A DNA stretch of 64,000 nucleotides. It comes from Paludibacteraceae bacterium (GTDB taxonomy: Bacteria > Bacteroidota > Bacteroidia > Bacteroidales > Paludibacteraceae). Each line of letters begins with the position of its first letter. Position 1 is the stretch's first letter. Positions 25,893 to 34,991 of the stretch are shown here, piece after piece. Both the position numbers and the translations under genes were made by a program. The notes beneath the pieces were generated by a model. The model saw only the letters and a program-made list of their open reading frames with translations. It was not told the origin of the DNA and searched no databases. The stretch spans positions 1 through 64,000 of the forward strand of contig JAKSNH010000006.1 in the NCBI GenBank assembly GCA_024399955.1. Direction: 5' to 3'.

Positions 25893-26675
25893 ATGGACTT
25901 TACTCGTAAACAATATCGCGCACTCGTCCTCGCGCTGCAGGCCAGCGGAATACCTTTTACGCTCAGGCACGACGTGGACAAGCGACCGTTCCATTCGCTT
26001 GAATTAGCGAAAATAGAAGCTGAACTCGGCGTGCAGGCCGTCTACTACTTCCGCTGCGTACCGTGCTCCAACAACCCCGACGTCATACAAGCTATCGTCA
26101 ATCTCGGACATGAAATAGGGTACCACTACGAAGATATGTCCATCACCCACGGCGACCCCCATCAGGCCATTCAGCACTTCCAACAATGGCTACAATACTT
26201 CCGGCAGTTCTATCCCGTCCACCGCATCTGCATGCACGGAGCTCCTACCAGTCAATACGACGGAAGAGACCTCTGGAAATCATACAACTACCACGACTAC
26301 GGAATCGACTACGAACCATACTTCGACGAGGACTTCAATACCACCCTCTACCTCACCGACACCGGACGACGTTGGGACGGATACAAGGTCTCCGTCCGCG
26401 ACAAAGTCCCGCAACAAGAACTCTGGAATCAACAAGGCCTCACCTTCCATTCCACCCCCGACATCATCACCTGGCTCTCCACCATACACCACTCACCAAA
26501 CACCATACACCATACACCAAACACCATACACCATACACCAAACACCATACACCATATCCTCATCACCACTCACCCCCAACGTTGGACCGACAACATCTTC
26601 GAATGGCTCATCGAATACACCTCCCAATCCCTCAAAAACATCATCAAACGACTAATAATATGTTTAAGAAAATAA
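25893..26675 (+). CDS. Polysaccharide deacetylase-like protein
   Basis: A 260-residue protein with the catalytic features of a NodB-like deacetylase: LRHDVDKRP near residues 29-37 (metal-binding Asp), HEIGYHYED near 72-80 and a later CMHGAP motif. The normal end of the domain is near residue 190; residues about 197-225 are a repeat (NTIHHTP x4), encoded by ACACCAT heptamers, and the last 35 residues resume ordinary sequence (WTDNIFEWLIEYTSQSLK). In a polysaccharide locus it probably removes N- or O-acetyl groups. It overlaps the start of the sugar transferase by 16 bases. Confidence 0.8.
   Translation: MDFTRKQYRALVLALQASGIPFTLRHDVDKRPFHSLELAKIEAELGVQAVYYFRCVPCSNNPDVIQAIVNLGHEIGYHYEDMSITHGDPHQAIQHFQQWLQYFRQFYPVHRICMHGAPTSQYDGRDLWKSYNYHDYGIDYEPYFDEDFNTTLYLTDTGRRWDGYKVSVRDKVPQQELWNQQGLTFHSTPDIITWLSTIHHSPNTIHHTPNTIHHTPNTIHHILITTHPQRWTDNIFEWLIEYTSQSLKNIIKRLIICLRK
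26481..26567. repeat. Heptamer repeat (ACACCAT type, ~12 units) inside the deacetylase-like gene
   Basis: The steps are ACACCAT, ACACCAT, ACACCAA with almost no G for about 85 bases. Since 21 bases make seven codons, the protein shows a seven-residue period, TIHHTPN. Confidence 0.95.
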
Positions 26676-28165
26676 TCAAAGACTGCACCCTCTGGATCCT
26701 CATGTCCGTCGTCTGCATCCTCTGGCGCGTGGCCGCGCATAAGAGTGAGATAGCCCCCTACGTCGCCCTCTTCGCCGTCATGATGGTCACCTGGATCATC
26801 ATCGGACTCATCACCTGTAAGTACAAACGCACCTACCGCGACACATGGCTGTGGCAGGATATCCTCGGCATGCTGCTCACCGGCGGCATCCAGATGCTGC
26901 TGACCTGGTTCCTCCTTCCTCTCGCCACCGCCTATACGTTCTCAATGACGATTGCCCTATGGATGATTGGACTGGTCATGATGGCGGACGCAGTGGTTCT
27001 TCTCTGCCTGCACTACTGGAAATTCGCCCTTAATATGACGGTGCCGCCCATGAAGATAGAGAAACGTCACAACGCCCAAGTCGCCCACCACGACTCCCCT
27101 CGTTCCCCCGAGTCCCTCGAAACCGTGCATCAGTCCGTACTCGGACTAACCACCGAGGAGGACTATCAGATGCTGCTGGCGCAAGCCCACCTCGACAGCC
27201 GACTCACCAAAGTCGTCGCCAACCGAGACATGTTCTCCTTCGTGCAAATACCCGACTACCAGTACCAAACACTCGTCGACCTCACTCTCCTCAACGACGC
27301 TCGCGGCATCAATAAACGCTTCTGCATCGTCAACCAAAAACTGCCCGACAACGGTCAGTACGTCTGCTGCTACCGTCCACAAGAGTACGTCAAAAGCAAA
27401 ATCCTACGCTCCTATCCCAAGGGCATCAACTACATCGTCTACCTCTGCTGGTTTATCTACCGCCGTGTCACCCCACGTCTGCTGCTCATGTCCCGTCTCC
27501 ACTACGACCTCACCAAAGGACGCAAACGCACACTCAGCAAAACAGAAGTCCTCGGACGACTGTACTACTGCGGATTTGAGGTCGAACAGATCATCCCAAT
27601 GGGCCACATCGAATACGTGTTCGCACGCCGACACTCGCAGCCCTATCCGCAAGAGTCCATGAAGATATACGGACCACTCATCAAACTCCCGCGAGTATGC
27701 AAAAACAAAGAAATACGCTACTTCTATAAGTTCCGCACTATGCACCCGTACTCCGAGTATATCCAACAGTATGTCTTTGAGCAGCGCGGAGGAATGAACA
27801 TCGCCGACAAGAGTGACGATGACTGGCGTATCACGCACTGGGGACGTATACTGCGTAAGTACTGGCTGGACGAACTGCCGATGCTGCTTAACTGGCTCAA
27901 AGGCGACGTCAAACTGGTTGGCGTCAGACCACTCAGCCAAACTATGTTTGACCAGTACCCCAAGGACCTGCAGGATAAACGGACACTGACCAAACCCGGA
28001 CTTATTCCGCCGTTCTATATCGACCATCCCAAGACATTTGACGAGTTATACGCCAGCGAACATAAATACTTGGACGCCTACTTACAACACCCGATTTGGA
28101 CCGATATACGCTACTTTTTTATGACAATGCACTCGATTTTATTCAAAAAAATGCACTCAGCATAA
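26660..28165 (+). CDS. Membrane sugar transferase (bacterial sugar transferase family)
   Basis: A 501-residue protein that starts exopolysaccharide repeat-unit assembly by moving a sugar phosphate to undecaprenyl phosphate. It has four N-terminal membrane segments (about 8-28, 35-55, 70-95, 97-120) and the C-terminal transferase domain with YKFRTMHPYSEY, THWGRILRKYWLDELPMLLN and GDVKLVGVRPLSQTMF. The start at 26660 (MFKKIIKDCTLW) is chosen because the longer frame from 26186 is a shadow of the deacetylase gene. The middle region (about 130-330) is less conserved. A promoter follows directly at 28182. Confidence 0.88.
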   Translation: MFKKIIKDCTLWILMSVVCILWRVAAHKSEIAPYVALFAVMMVTWIIIGLITCKYKRTYRDTWLWQDILGMLLTGGIQMLLTWFLLPLATAYTFSMTIALWMIGLVMMADAVVLLCLHYWKFALNMTVPPMKIEKRHNAQVAHHDSPRSPESLETVHQSVLGLTTEEDYQMLLAQAHLDSRLTKVVANRDMFSFVQIPDYQYQTLVDLTLLNDARGINKRFCIVNQKLPDNGQYVCCYRPQEYVKSKILRSYPKGINYIVYLCWFIYRRVTPRLLLMSRLHYDLTKGRKRTLSKTEVLGRLYYCGFEVEQIIPMGHIEYVFARRHSQPYPQESMKIYGPLIKLPRVCKNKEIRYFYKFRTMHPYSEYIQQYVFEQRGGMNIADKSDDDWRITHWGRILRKYWLDELPMLLNWLKGDVKLVGVRPLSQTMFDQYPKDLQDKRTLTKPGLIPPFYIDHPKTFDELYASEHKYLDAYLQHPIWTDIRYFFMTMHSILFKKMHSA

Positions 28166-28181
28166 AAAAATAGCACGTATA

Positions 28182-28213
28182 TTTGCATATATGCAAAAGA
28201 TTTTGTAACTTTG
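28182..28213 (+). promoter_or_regulatory. Promoter of the exopolysaccharide export genes
   Basis: TTTG at 28182-28185, a 20-base spacer, TAACTTTG at 28206-28213; full palindromic box TTTGCATATATGCAAA. The start is expected near 28220, only a few bases before the hairpin element at 28228. Confidence 0.88.
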
Positions 28214-28227
28214 CAGCCTCAAGTACA

Positions 28228-28279
28228 TCGGAGTGCCCGGAGGCACCAATAAGCAATATACAATATACAATCTATAATA
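28228..28279. repeat. SECPEAP hairpin element plus heptamers in the 5' leader
   Basis: TCGGAGTGCCCGGAGGCACC at 28228-28247 is followed by AGCAATA, TACAATA, TACAATC, TATAATA (28252-28279), ending 6 bases before the ATG at 28286. The element would form the 5' hairpin of the mRNA. It is not translated here. Confidence 0.92.
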
Positions 28280-28285
28280 ATAATA

Positions 28286-29269
28286 ATGAAATCTTTAAAC
28301 TTCGCATTAATTGGTGCCGCAGGCTATATAGCACCGCGACATATCAAAGCCATTGCCGACACAGGCAATAACCTAATGGTCGCTTACGACAAGTTCGATA
28401 GCGTCGGTCGTCTTGACAGTTCATTCCCAGAATGCTCCTTCTTCACGGAGAACGAGCAGTTTGATCGCTTCTGCAGTAAGCAGCAACGCACCGACGACCC
28501 TCTATCTTGGATGTCAATATGCACCCCCAACTACACGCATGACGCCTTTATCCGTTACGGACTGCGCCTGGGATGCAACGTCATCTGCGAAAAACCACTC
28601 GTACTCAACCCCTACAACATAGATAACCTCGTTGAACTGGAACAAGAGACCGGCCATCAGGCTTATACTATTCTTCAGCTGCGCTTGCACGAAGCTATTG
28701 CTAACCTCAAGAAGAAAGTAGAGAACGGACCCAAAGACAAGATATACGACGTGGACCTCACCTACATCACCTCCCGCGGTAAATGGTACTACTCATCTTG
28801 GAAAGGCGATGTACATAAGTCGGGTGGAGTAGCCACTAACATAGGCGTGCATTTCTACGATATGCTCCAATGGATATTCGGACCCGTCAAACAAAATATC
28901 GTTCATGTAATGAGCTTTGACCGCGTAGCCGGATACCTTGAATTGGAACGCGCCCGCGTGCGTTACTTCCTCAGCATCAACGCCGAGTGCCTGCCCGCTA
29001 ATGCCGTACAAGGCGAGAAAAAGACCTACCGTACCCTCAGCATAGATGGCGAAGAGTTTGAGTTCAGTGCCGGTTTCACCGAGTTACACACCGAGAGTTA
29101 CAAACGTATCTTAGCCGGTGAAGGATTCCGCATCGCCGAGGCACGTCCATGCATTCAGATAGTAAGCGACATACGTCACGCTACACCTATCGGATTGGTC
29201 GGGGACTATCACCCGCTGGCTAAACTGCCTCTCGCTAAACACCCATTCGGCTGGGACGAAAAACGTTAA
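28286..29269 (+). CDS. Gfo/Idh/MocA-type dehydrogenase, WlbA/WbpB-like
   Basis: A 327-residue NAD-dependent sugar dehydrogenase. The Rossmann start FALIGAAGYIAPRHIKAI, the segment AYDKFDSVGRLDSSFPECSFFTE and the catalytic EKPLV motif match the group that oxidises UDP-GlcNAcA at C3 (WlbA/WbpB) in making 2,3-diamino sugars. Partner genes of that pathway (aminotransferase WlbC, acetyltransferase WlbB) are not in this window, so the exact product is unknown. It has its own promoter and leads into the export genes. Confidence 0.85.
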   Translation: MKSLNFALIGAAGYIAPRHIKAIADTGNNLMVAYDKFDSVGRLDSSFPECSFFTENEQFDRFCSKQQRTDDPLSWMSICTPNYTHDAFIRYGLRLGCNVICEKPLVLNPYNIDNLVELEQETGHQAYTILQLRLHEAIANLKKKVENGPKDKIYDVDLTYITSRGKWYYSSWKGDVHKSGGVATNIGVHFYDMLQWIFGPVKQNIVHVMSFDRVAGYLELERARVRYFLSINAECLPANAVQGEKKTYRTLSIDGEEFEFSAGFTELHTESYKRILAGEGFRIAEARPCIQIVSDIRHATPIGLVGDYHPLAKLPLAKHPFGWDEKR

Positions 29270-29297
29270 AAGTGGTGCTTAGAGCACGCCATAATAA

Positions 29298-30146
29298 ATG
29301 ATGACAAAAAAACTACACATATTATTGGTATTGGGCTTAATAATGGCGCTCTCTTCTTGCGTAACCAGCAAGAGAGTGAACCTCCTACAAGAGCCCGGAA
29401 AGAAAGGCATACCGGAGTATGTGGATACATTGGATTATCAGGATTATCAACTGCGAATTGGAGATAGATTATACATCTATGTCTATTCCGTGGACGAAAA
29501 AGTAATGAAACTATTCAATGCGTCCGGCGCATCCGGTGGGTATAGTGCTGCACAAATGCGGCAACAGATGAACACATCCGGAACAGGCTATTCCAACGAG
29601 TTATATTCGTACCTCGTATTAGAAGACGGATGTATTGATTATCCCTTAGTAGGTCATATCTACGTGCGGGGCAAGAACACCCGCGAAGTTAAACTGGCCC
29701 TGGAGAAAGAGTTAGGCACTTACATCAAGTCCTATGGCGACTACAACATGGTCAGTTGCGAAGTGAACGTCGTGCAACGCTCCTATAGCGTAATCTCACA
29801 ACGTGGCACAGGTAATTTCCCTATACGTCGTGAAAAACTTACTATCTTTGAGGCTCTCGCCCAAGCCGGCGATGTGGGAGACTGGAGCGACCGGTCAAAA
29901 GTGCAGATAGTGCGCGAGATAGAAGGACAAACCAAAGTCATTACCTTTGACTTAAGGTCCAAAGATATCATCAATTCGGAGTACTACTATGTGGAACCGA
30001 ATGATGTCATTTACGTGCGTCAACTGAAGGGCAAAGCCTTCGGAGTCAACAATGCCGCAACAACGGTTGCTATTGTGGCATCAACACTCTCCTTCGGCGG
30101 ATTCGTCTACGGTATAGTGACGCGTATTATTAATGCTTCTAAATAA
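29298..30146 (+). CDS. Wza-like polysaccharide export lipoprotein (first copy)
   Basis: A 282-residue outer-membrane lipoprotein (lipobox LSSC near residues 18-21) with the polysaccharide biosynthesis/export domain (YQLRIGDRLYIYVYSVDEKVM; YLVLEDGCIDYPLVGHIYVRGKNTREVKLALEKEL) and SLBB-like segment. A C-terminal membrane helix (TTVAIVASTLSFGGFVYGIVT) is present, as in Wza-type channels. The ATG at 29298 is followed by a second ATG at 29301; either could be used. The gene is followed by a second paralogue 10 bases later. Confidence 0.9.
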   Translation: MMTKKLHILLVLGLIMALSSCVTSKRVNLLQEPGKKGIPEYVDTLDYQDYQLRIGDRLYIYVYSVDEKVMKLFNASGASGGYSAAQMRQQMNTSGTGYSNELYSYLVLEDGCIDYPLVGHIYVRGKNTREVKLALEKELGTYIKSYGDYNMVSCEVNVVQRSYSVISQRGTGNFPIRREKLTIFEALAQAGDVGDWSDRSKVQIVREIEGQTKVITFDLRSKDIINSEYYYVEPNDVIYVRQLKGKAFGVNNAATTVAIVASTLSFGGFVYGIVTRIINASK

Positions 30147-30156
30147 TGACATTGCT

Positions 30157-30921
30157 ATGAGAAAGAATATATTCATATTGAGTCTCGTTGCGATAGCAAT
30201 GGCATTCACAGGCTGCTACCCTCATAAACAAGTAGGTTTATTGCAGGAAGGCAAGAAGATGCCGGTTTACGATTCTGCTTCCTATCAGCCTTATCGCTTG
30301 CAGGTTAATGACGAGGTTATCTATCGTGTTGTCACCATGGATGAGACCATCGCCAAGACCCTTCTCGCCAACAACAATAACTCCGCTAACTCACAGTACG
30401 CCAATTCGTACCGTATTTATTCGGACGGTACGGTGGATTTGCCTTTCTTAGATCCTATACGATTGGAAGGACTAACCGAGCTAGAAGCGCAAGACACCGT
30501 GCGTAAGTACATGCGCGAACTCATACCCGATGCAGATGTTAAATTGGCTTTGTACAATAAACAATTCACCGTCTTAGGTGATATTGGTTCGGGTGTCAGA
30601 TACGTCTATAAAGACCGAATGACCATCTTCCAAGCCTTGGCGATGACGGGAGATTTGATGCTGACCGGTGACCGCCGTCATGTGCGTATCATTCGTCCGC
30701 ACGGCAATGAGGCTCCTGAAGTATTGGAGTTTGATATCCGCACCAAATCGATTATTGATAGTAAGTACTACTATATTTACCCAAATGACTTGATTTATGT
30801 GAGCCGCGAACCCTCCAGCTTCTTCAAGCAATCTAATTATAGCAGTTTCTTAGCTATTATCATGAGTAGCGTCAGTCTGCTCATCACTGTGTTGAATTAT
30901 ATACCTAATCTACCATTTTAA
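30157..30921 (+). CDS. Wza-like polysaccharide export lipoprotein (second copy)
   Basis: A 254-residue lipoprotein (lipobox FTGC) with the same domain as the gene before it (YRLQVNDEVIYRVVTMDE; YRIYSDGTVDLPFLDPIRLEGLTELEAQ) and a C-terminal membrane helix. ATG 30157 is chosen, as it gives a complete signal peptide (MRKNIFILSLVAIAMAFTGC), whereas 30133 overlaps the first copy. Tandem Wza-like copies differ enough in the middle to suggest that they form a mixed channel or serve two steps; this is inference. Confidence 0.9.
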   Translation: MRKNIFILSLVAIAMAFTGCYPHKQVGLLQEGKKMPVYDSASYQPYRLQVNDEVIYRVVTMDETIAKTLLANNNNSANSQYANSYRIYSDGTVDLPFLDPIRLEGLTELEAQDTVRKYMRELIPDADVKLALYNKQFTVLGDIGSGVRYVYKDRMTIFQALAMTGDLMLTGDRRHVRIIRPHGNEAPEVLEFDIRTKSIIDSKYYYIYPNDLIYVSREPSSFFKQSNYSSFLAIIMSSVSLLITVLNYIPNLPF

Positions 30922-30932
30922 TTTATAGTACT

Positions 30933-33599
30933 ATGGCAAAAAACGAGGAAAATCCGTACAACAACCCGTATAATAGTCCGTACAACAATCCTTATCAGAG
31001 TCCGTATAACTCTCCTTATAATACGCCCTATAATAGTCCGTATAATAATCCGTATAATGCTCCGTACCATTCGCCGTATAACACGCCGTATAACAATCCG
31101 TATAGTGCAGCACCTTATGGAGGTGGTGGTCCGCAGCAAGAGGAAGAAGATGGCTTTAACTTTAATGTGATGGAGTGGATACTGCGTATTCTCCACTACT
31201 GGTACTTATTCGTGATTGCAGGTATCATCGCCTTCGGTTTGGGTTACTTGAAGAACCGCCGTTGGATGCCTAAATACCTATCTTGCGGAACGATTATCAT
31301 TAAGCAATCTACTCCTTATGGCACGAACATGGGTGGAGGTCTGATGCAGGGCTTCGGTATTGATGCCGGATATACCAACGTGAAGAATCAGATGATTATG
31401 CTGGGGTCGTATGACCTGATGGCACGCGTGGTAGATAGTCTGCCGTTCCTGAATGTAGATTACTTCACACAAGGCCGTTTCAAAACCCGTAATGTCTATC
31501 GTCAGTCTCCTATCTTAGTGGAATACGATAGGATAGCTCCGGAGGCTTATTCGGTGATGTTTAAGTGTTCCTTCACCGGTGACGGACGACTTACGATAGT
31601 CTCGACCGATGAAGATATGCCATTCTCGGTAACTACTAAGTTTGGCGAGAAAATAGAGACTAAGCTCTTCACCGCCACGGTATGGCCTACCGAGAACATG
31701 GATATGTTGCGCAGCGGACATATTTACTTCCGTTTCCGCAGCCGTTCTGACCTGGTGAATGAGTTCCTAAGCACTTTAGTGCCTGAGTTCCTGGTGGAAG
31801 GAAGTACCGTGCTACGACTGAGCCTACGCAGCGAAACACCTGAACGAGACTGCGAGATCATTGATAAAGTCATCGAGATGTACTTGCTGCAGAACTTAGA
31901 GCGCAAGAACATGGTGGCAGAGAACTCGATTCGCTTTATAGATAGTCAGTTAGAGATCTTACGAGGTCAATTACAGGTGAGTGAAGGTGCCATGACCGAT
32001 TTCCGTCAGGAGAATAAGTTCGTGAATGTCTCCACCTATGCCGGCACGCTGATGACCCAGATGGCAGAATATGACAAGGAACAGATGGCATTGCGCCTGA
32101 AAGAGACCTACCTGGATTACATGGATAATTACCTCAAACAGCAAATCGAACAAGGCGCTGTAGTTGCTCCGGCTTCATTAGGCATAAGTGAACCCATGTT
32201 AACGCAGTTTGTAACGCAGCTCAATGACCTGCAGCTCCAACGCAGTGAATTAAGTGAAAAGAACGTGTATTATGCTAAGTACACCAACGACATCGAGCAC
32301 GTTAAGGAAGGATTACGCGAAGTGATTAAAACGATGCGTGCATCATTGGAGATTGAGAAACGAGACCTGAATGGACGCTACGCTGAGGTGGAGCAAAACA
32401 TGAAGAGACTGCCGGAGAAAGAACTACAGATGGTAAGTATCGAGCGTAACTACCGTATTGATGATAACTACTATACGTTCTTCTTACAGAAACGCGCTGA
32501 GGCCGAGATTCAAAAGGCCAGCAACACTCCGGATAACGATATCTTAGACCATGCTCGCAGATCAATATGCGTCAACAGCAAGGATAAACGCAAGACGATG
32601 ACTACTTACATGGTGGTCGGACTGTTGATTCCGTTGGTGCTTATTATCCTCAGTGAGTTACTGAACGACAAAGTGCGTACTCCTAAAGAGGCTGCTAAGT
32701 TGGGTCGCTTCCAGTTGATAGGGTCGCTCAAACACGCCCGCAACCCGAATCCAACATTGGTGAAGGCTAATCCACGAAGCAGATATGCTGAGTCACTACG
32801 CTCCATGCGAACACGCATCGAGTTTATCGTGCAAAAGAAAGAGAAGATTACGCTATGCGTCACTTCTGCCGAATCAGGTGATGGTAAGACCTTCTTATGC
32901 ACCAACTTAGCTGCTATGTTTGCCATGACCGGCAAAAAGACTATTCTGGTGGACTTAGATATACGTAAACCGAATGTCCACGAGAAATTAGGTCTGCCTA
33001 ATGGATTAGGTGTCACGAACTACCTGATTGGTGACTGCTCATTAGACGATATCATCCTGAAGGATACTCCGTTTGATTTTGACATGATGCGTGCAGGAAC
33101 GGTGCCTCCTAACCCGGGAGAGTTGATCCACTCGGATGAACTCACTCAAATGATTAAGACACTGAAAGAAAGGTATGATTTCGTCGTGATCGATACATCT
33201 CCTATCGGACAAGTACCTGATGCGTATAACCTGATTGACCTCGCCGATACGACGCTGTTCGTCATTCGTTGCTTACAGACCAGTAAGGCGCTGGTTAAAC
33301 AAACGCTTGAGCAGTTGAACATTGACCATAGTGGTAGGGTTAATCTTGTACTATCCGATATGCCGACTGAGGGCTATCACCATGGTTATAACTACACCTA
33401 TGCTTATGGTTACGGCAGTAAGTACGGCTATGGAGGCTACGGTGGTAAGTATGGCTACGGCTACGGTTACGGCTATGGCAAGAATACCGGCAGTAAGAAG
33501 AATAGTTGGAAACAAAGATACGGCTATTACTACGGCAAACTAATGGGCAAGGAAGAACAAGCCGAACATTATAACTACTACGTCGATGATGACGAGTAG
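30933..33599 (+). CDS. Wzc-like polysaccharide co-polymerase / tyrosine autokinase
   Basis: The 888-residue protein controls chain length and export of the polysaccharide. In order it has: an unusual N-terminal tract of about 15 PYN/PYS units (residues 8-60), a Wzz domain with two membrane helices (about 85-105 and 550-570), a coiled-coil periplasmic part (about 320-480), and a cytoplasmic BY-kinase with Walker A SAESGDGKTF (about 645-655), Walker A' ILVDLDIRKP (about 671-680) and Walker B FVVIDTSPIG. The C-terminus is a long tyrosine cluster (GYGSKYGYGGYGGKYGYGYG), the usual autophosphorylation site. It starts 11 bases after the second Wza-like gene. The N-terminal Tyr repeat is not part of the normal family. 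Confidence 0.93.
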   Translation: MAKNEENPYNNPYNSPYNNPYQSPYNSPYNTPYNSPYNNPYNAPYHSPYNTPYNNPYSAAPYGGGGPQQEEEDGFNFNVMEWILRILHYWYLFVIAGIIAFGLGYLKNRRWMPKYLSCGTIIIKQSTPYGTNMGGGLMQGFGIDAGYTNVKNQMIMLGSYDLMARVVDSLPFLNVDYFTQGRFKTRNVYRQSPILVEYDRIAPEAYSVMFKCSFTGDGRLTIVSTDEDMPFSVTTKFGEKIETKLFTATVWPTENMDMLRSGHIYFRFRSRSDLVNEFLSTLVPEFLVEGSTVLRLSLRSETPERDCEIIDKVIEMYLLQNLERKNMVAENSIRFIDSQLEILRGQLQVSEGAMTDFRQENKFVNVSTYAGTLMTQMAEYDKEQMALRLKETYLDYMDNYLKQQIEQGAVVAPASLGISEPMLTQFVTQLNDLQLQRSELSEKNVYYAKYTNDIEHVKEGLREVIKTMRASLEIEKRDLNGRYAEVEQNMKRLPEKELQMVSIERNYRIDDNYYTFFLQKRAEAEIQKASNTPDNDILDHARRSICVNSKDKRKTMTTYMVVGLLIPLVLIILSELLNDKVRTPKEAAKLGRFQLIGSLKHARNPNPTLVKANPRSRYAESLRSMRTRIEFIVQKKEKITLCVTSAESGDGKTFLCTNLAAMFAMTGKKTILVDLDIRKPNVHEKLGLPNGLGVTNYLIGDCSLDDIILKDTPFDFDMMRAGTVPPNPGELIHSDELTQMIKTLKERYDFVVIDTSPIGQVPDAYNLIDLADTTLFVIRCLQTSKALVKQTLEQLNIDHSGRVNLVLSDMPTEGYHHGYNYTYAYGYGSKYGYGGYGGKYGYGYGYGYGKNTGSKKNSWKQRYGYYYGKLMGKEEQAEHYNYYVDDDE
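30957..31110. repeat. 12-base coding repeats (PYN N-terminal tract of the Wzc-like kinase)
   Basis: About a dozen degenerate 12-base units of the type CCGTATAACAAT (Pro-Tyr-Asn-Asn/Ser) encode a Tyr-Pro-Asn-rich N-terminus. Third bases vary between units, so the protein repeat rather than the DNA repeat is kept. Confidence 0.9.
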
Positions 33600-33616
33600 G
33601 GCAGATTAATAGGGGG

Positions 33617-33662
33617 ACAAGTTAATTGAAATAGGCTTTAGCGAGCCGTTGAATTAACTTGT
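33617..33662. terminator. Bidirectional hairpin between the Wzc-like and T9SS plug genes
   Basis: ACAAGTTAATT (33617-33627) pairs perfectly with AATTAACTTGT (33652-33662), and an inner GGCT/AGCC pair shortens the loop. The right arm lies within the end of the minus-strand gene 33638-34969. Confidence 0.65.
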
Positions 33663-34969
33663 GCTACGCCTACTAACCGATCATAACGGTCATTGACCGA
33701 GTGGAAATAGACATAAATGGTATAGACATTTTCAGTCTCCCAATGTGAACCTTCTGTTAACAGCAATGTGGCAGAAGGTTCTCCTTTTTTCTTTAACCAG
33801 TATTGATAGTCGTAGCCGCCTTGTTTAACGAGGCCGTTGAAGTAGTAGCAACGTTGTTCGTTATCGTACAACATACGATTTAGACCGGCATTGAGTTGGT
33901 TATAGAATATATCTCCACCGATATAGATAGAGCCATCAAAAATAGGTTCTTCCACCGGTAACACCCAATGTACATACATATACTCGGCCTCGGTAGCTAT
34001 ATCAGAGCAGCGTTCTGCATTGACAACGCACATGCCATTATGGTCATTCTCTTGTGTATAGGCCATTCCGCAACGACTGGAATTGCTATTGAGCGTGCCT
34101 AACAGCGGATCTACATCAAGAAAAGCGTGGTAGTCCTGATGGTCATAACGAATACGGTCTACGTGATAGCCACCATAGTAAGTAGAGTAGGTATCAAAGT
34201 GCCGATACTCATTTCCTCCCTCAAAGATGAGTGCCTTGTGATTAGTCCATCTAAGGCGGTTAGCCTCCACAAAACTGGGGTAGGGAGCATATACGCAGTT
34301 ATCAATGCGGTCGTTTTGACGCACTACCAGAGTTATCTCGTTGGGGTTGAACCATCGTATATCTCGGGCATCTACGTCTATATTGAGCTGCTGATATCGT
34401 CCTGCAATCTCTTCGGTGGTATTAGGAGTAACGGTGGCATATATACCCACATGAGGTTCCACTACGTTAAAGACCACCTTGGCAATCGGTGCTTCTTCGC
34501 CTTGCGCCGGGTCATAGATAGTGATAAGGTAGTTACCACTTATAAGTAACTGCATATCTTCATTAGGAAAAGCAAAGGAGTAGTGCGTATAGTCGCGTGT
34601 TGTATTGAGGGACGTTACGTAGTCCGTTATATCCATGCGGGTAAATCCACGTACATAATCAAAGGAAGATAAATCATCTATCGTGTAATCCGCATTCAGA
34701 TGCTGAACAGAGTAGGCATATTGGTGTTCAATATGACTCATCTCATCAAAACTGATGAGTAGGGTATTAGCAGGGTCTGAACCATCTATGACGCCTTCTA
34801 CTGGCATGGTGAGGTAGGGGCGAACCGGGTCGTGACGAGAGTCGGATAGGGCATCCTGAAGGTACTGAATACGCAGGGATTGAATAGAGCGAGAGATGGG
34901 ACAAGTAATCTCACCGGCTACAAGATAAACCGGCAACCAAAAAAGGAGTAATAAGGCTTGTTTTTTCAT
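33638..34969 (-). CDS. DUF5103 protein, T9SS plug-domain type
   Basis: A 443-residue exported protein (signal peptide MKKQALLLLFWLPVYLVAG). Conserved blocks ISRSIQSLRIQYLQDALSDSRHDPVRPYL near the start, and YVHWVLPVEEPIFDGSIYIGGDIFYNQLN later match the DUF5103 family; such proteins have been identified as a plug bound to the SprA outer-membrane channel of the type IX secretion system. The function here rests on this family assignment. A Bacteroidota promoter (34992-35023) lies just upstream. It is the first sign of T9SS in the window; the cargo protein 51464-52765 is the second. Confidence 0.85.
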   Translation of the reverse strand: MKKQALLLLFWLPVYLVAGEITCPISRSIQSLRIQYLQDALSDSRHDPVRPYLTMPVEGVIDGSDPANTLLISFDEMSHIEHQYAYSVQHLNADYTIDDLSSFDYVRGFTRMDITDYVTSLNTTRDYTHYSFAFPNEDMQLLISGNYLITIYDPAQGEEAPIAKVVFNVVEPHVGIYATVTPNTTEEIAGRYQQLNIDVDARDIRWFNPNEITLVVRQNDRIDNCVYAPYPSFVEANRLRWTNHKALIFEGGNEYRHFDTYSTYYGGYHVDRIRYDHQDYHAFLDVDPLLGTLNSNSSRCGMAYTQENDHNGMCVVNAERCSDIATEAEYMYVHWVLPVEEPIFDGSIYIGGDIFYNQLNAGLNRMLYDNEQRCYYFNGLVKQGGYDYQYWLKKKGEPSATLLLTEGSHWETENVYTIYVYFHSVNDRYDRLVGVAQVNSTAR

Positions 34970-34991
34970 GATGTATTCCTACTTTTGACGA

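Noticed and set aside
26186..26659. Long upstream extension of the sugar transferase frame
   Set aside because: It lies inside the deacetylase-like gene in another frame and has Arg/His/Pro-rich shadow composition; the transferase starts at 26660.
28183..28371. Open frame over the SECPEAP element in the leader of gene 28286
   Set aside because: It overlaps the promoter and runs out of frame into gene 28286; only the repeat keeps it open.
30957..31110. Regular repeats that look like a small CRISPR array
   Set aside because: The step is 12 bases with variable third codon positions and no unique spacers; it is the coding region of the PYN tract.
30918..31196. Minus-strand frame with Ile/Arg repeats opposite the Wzc-like gene
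   Set aside because: It is the antisense shadow of the PYN repeats; no promoter or start signal.
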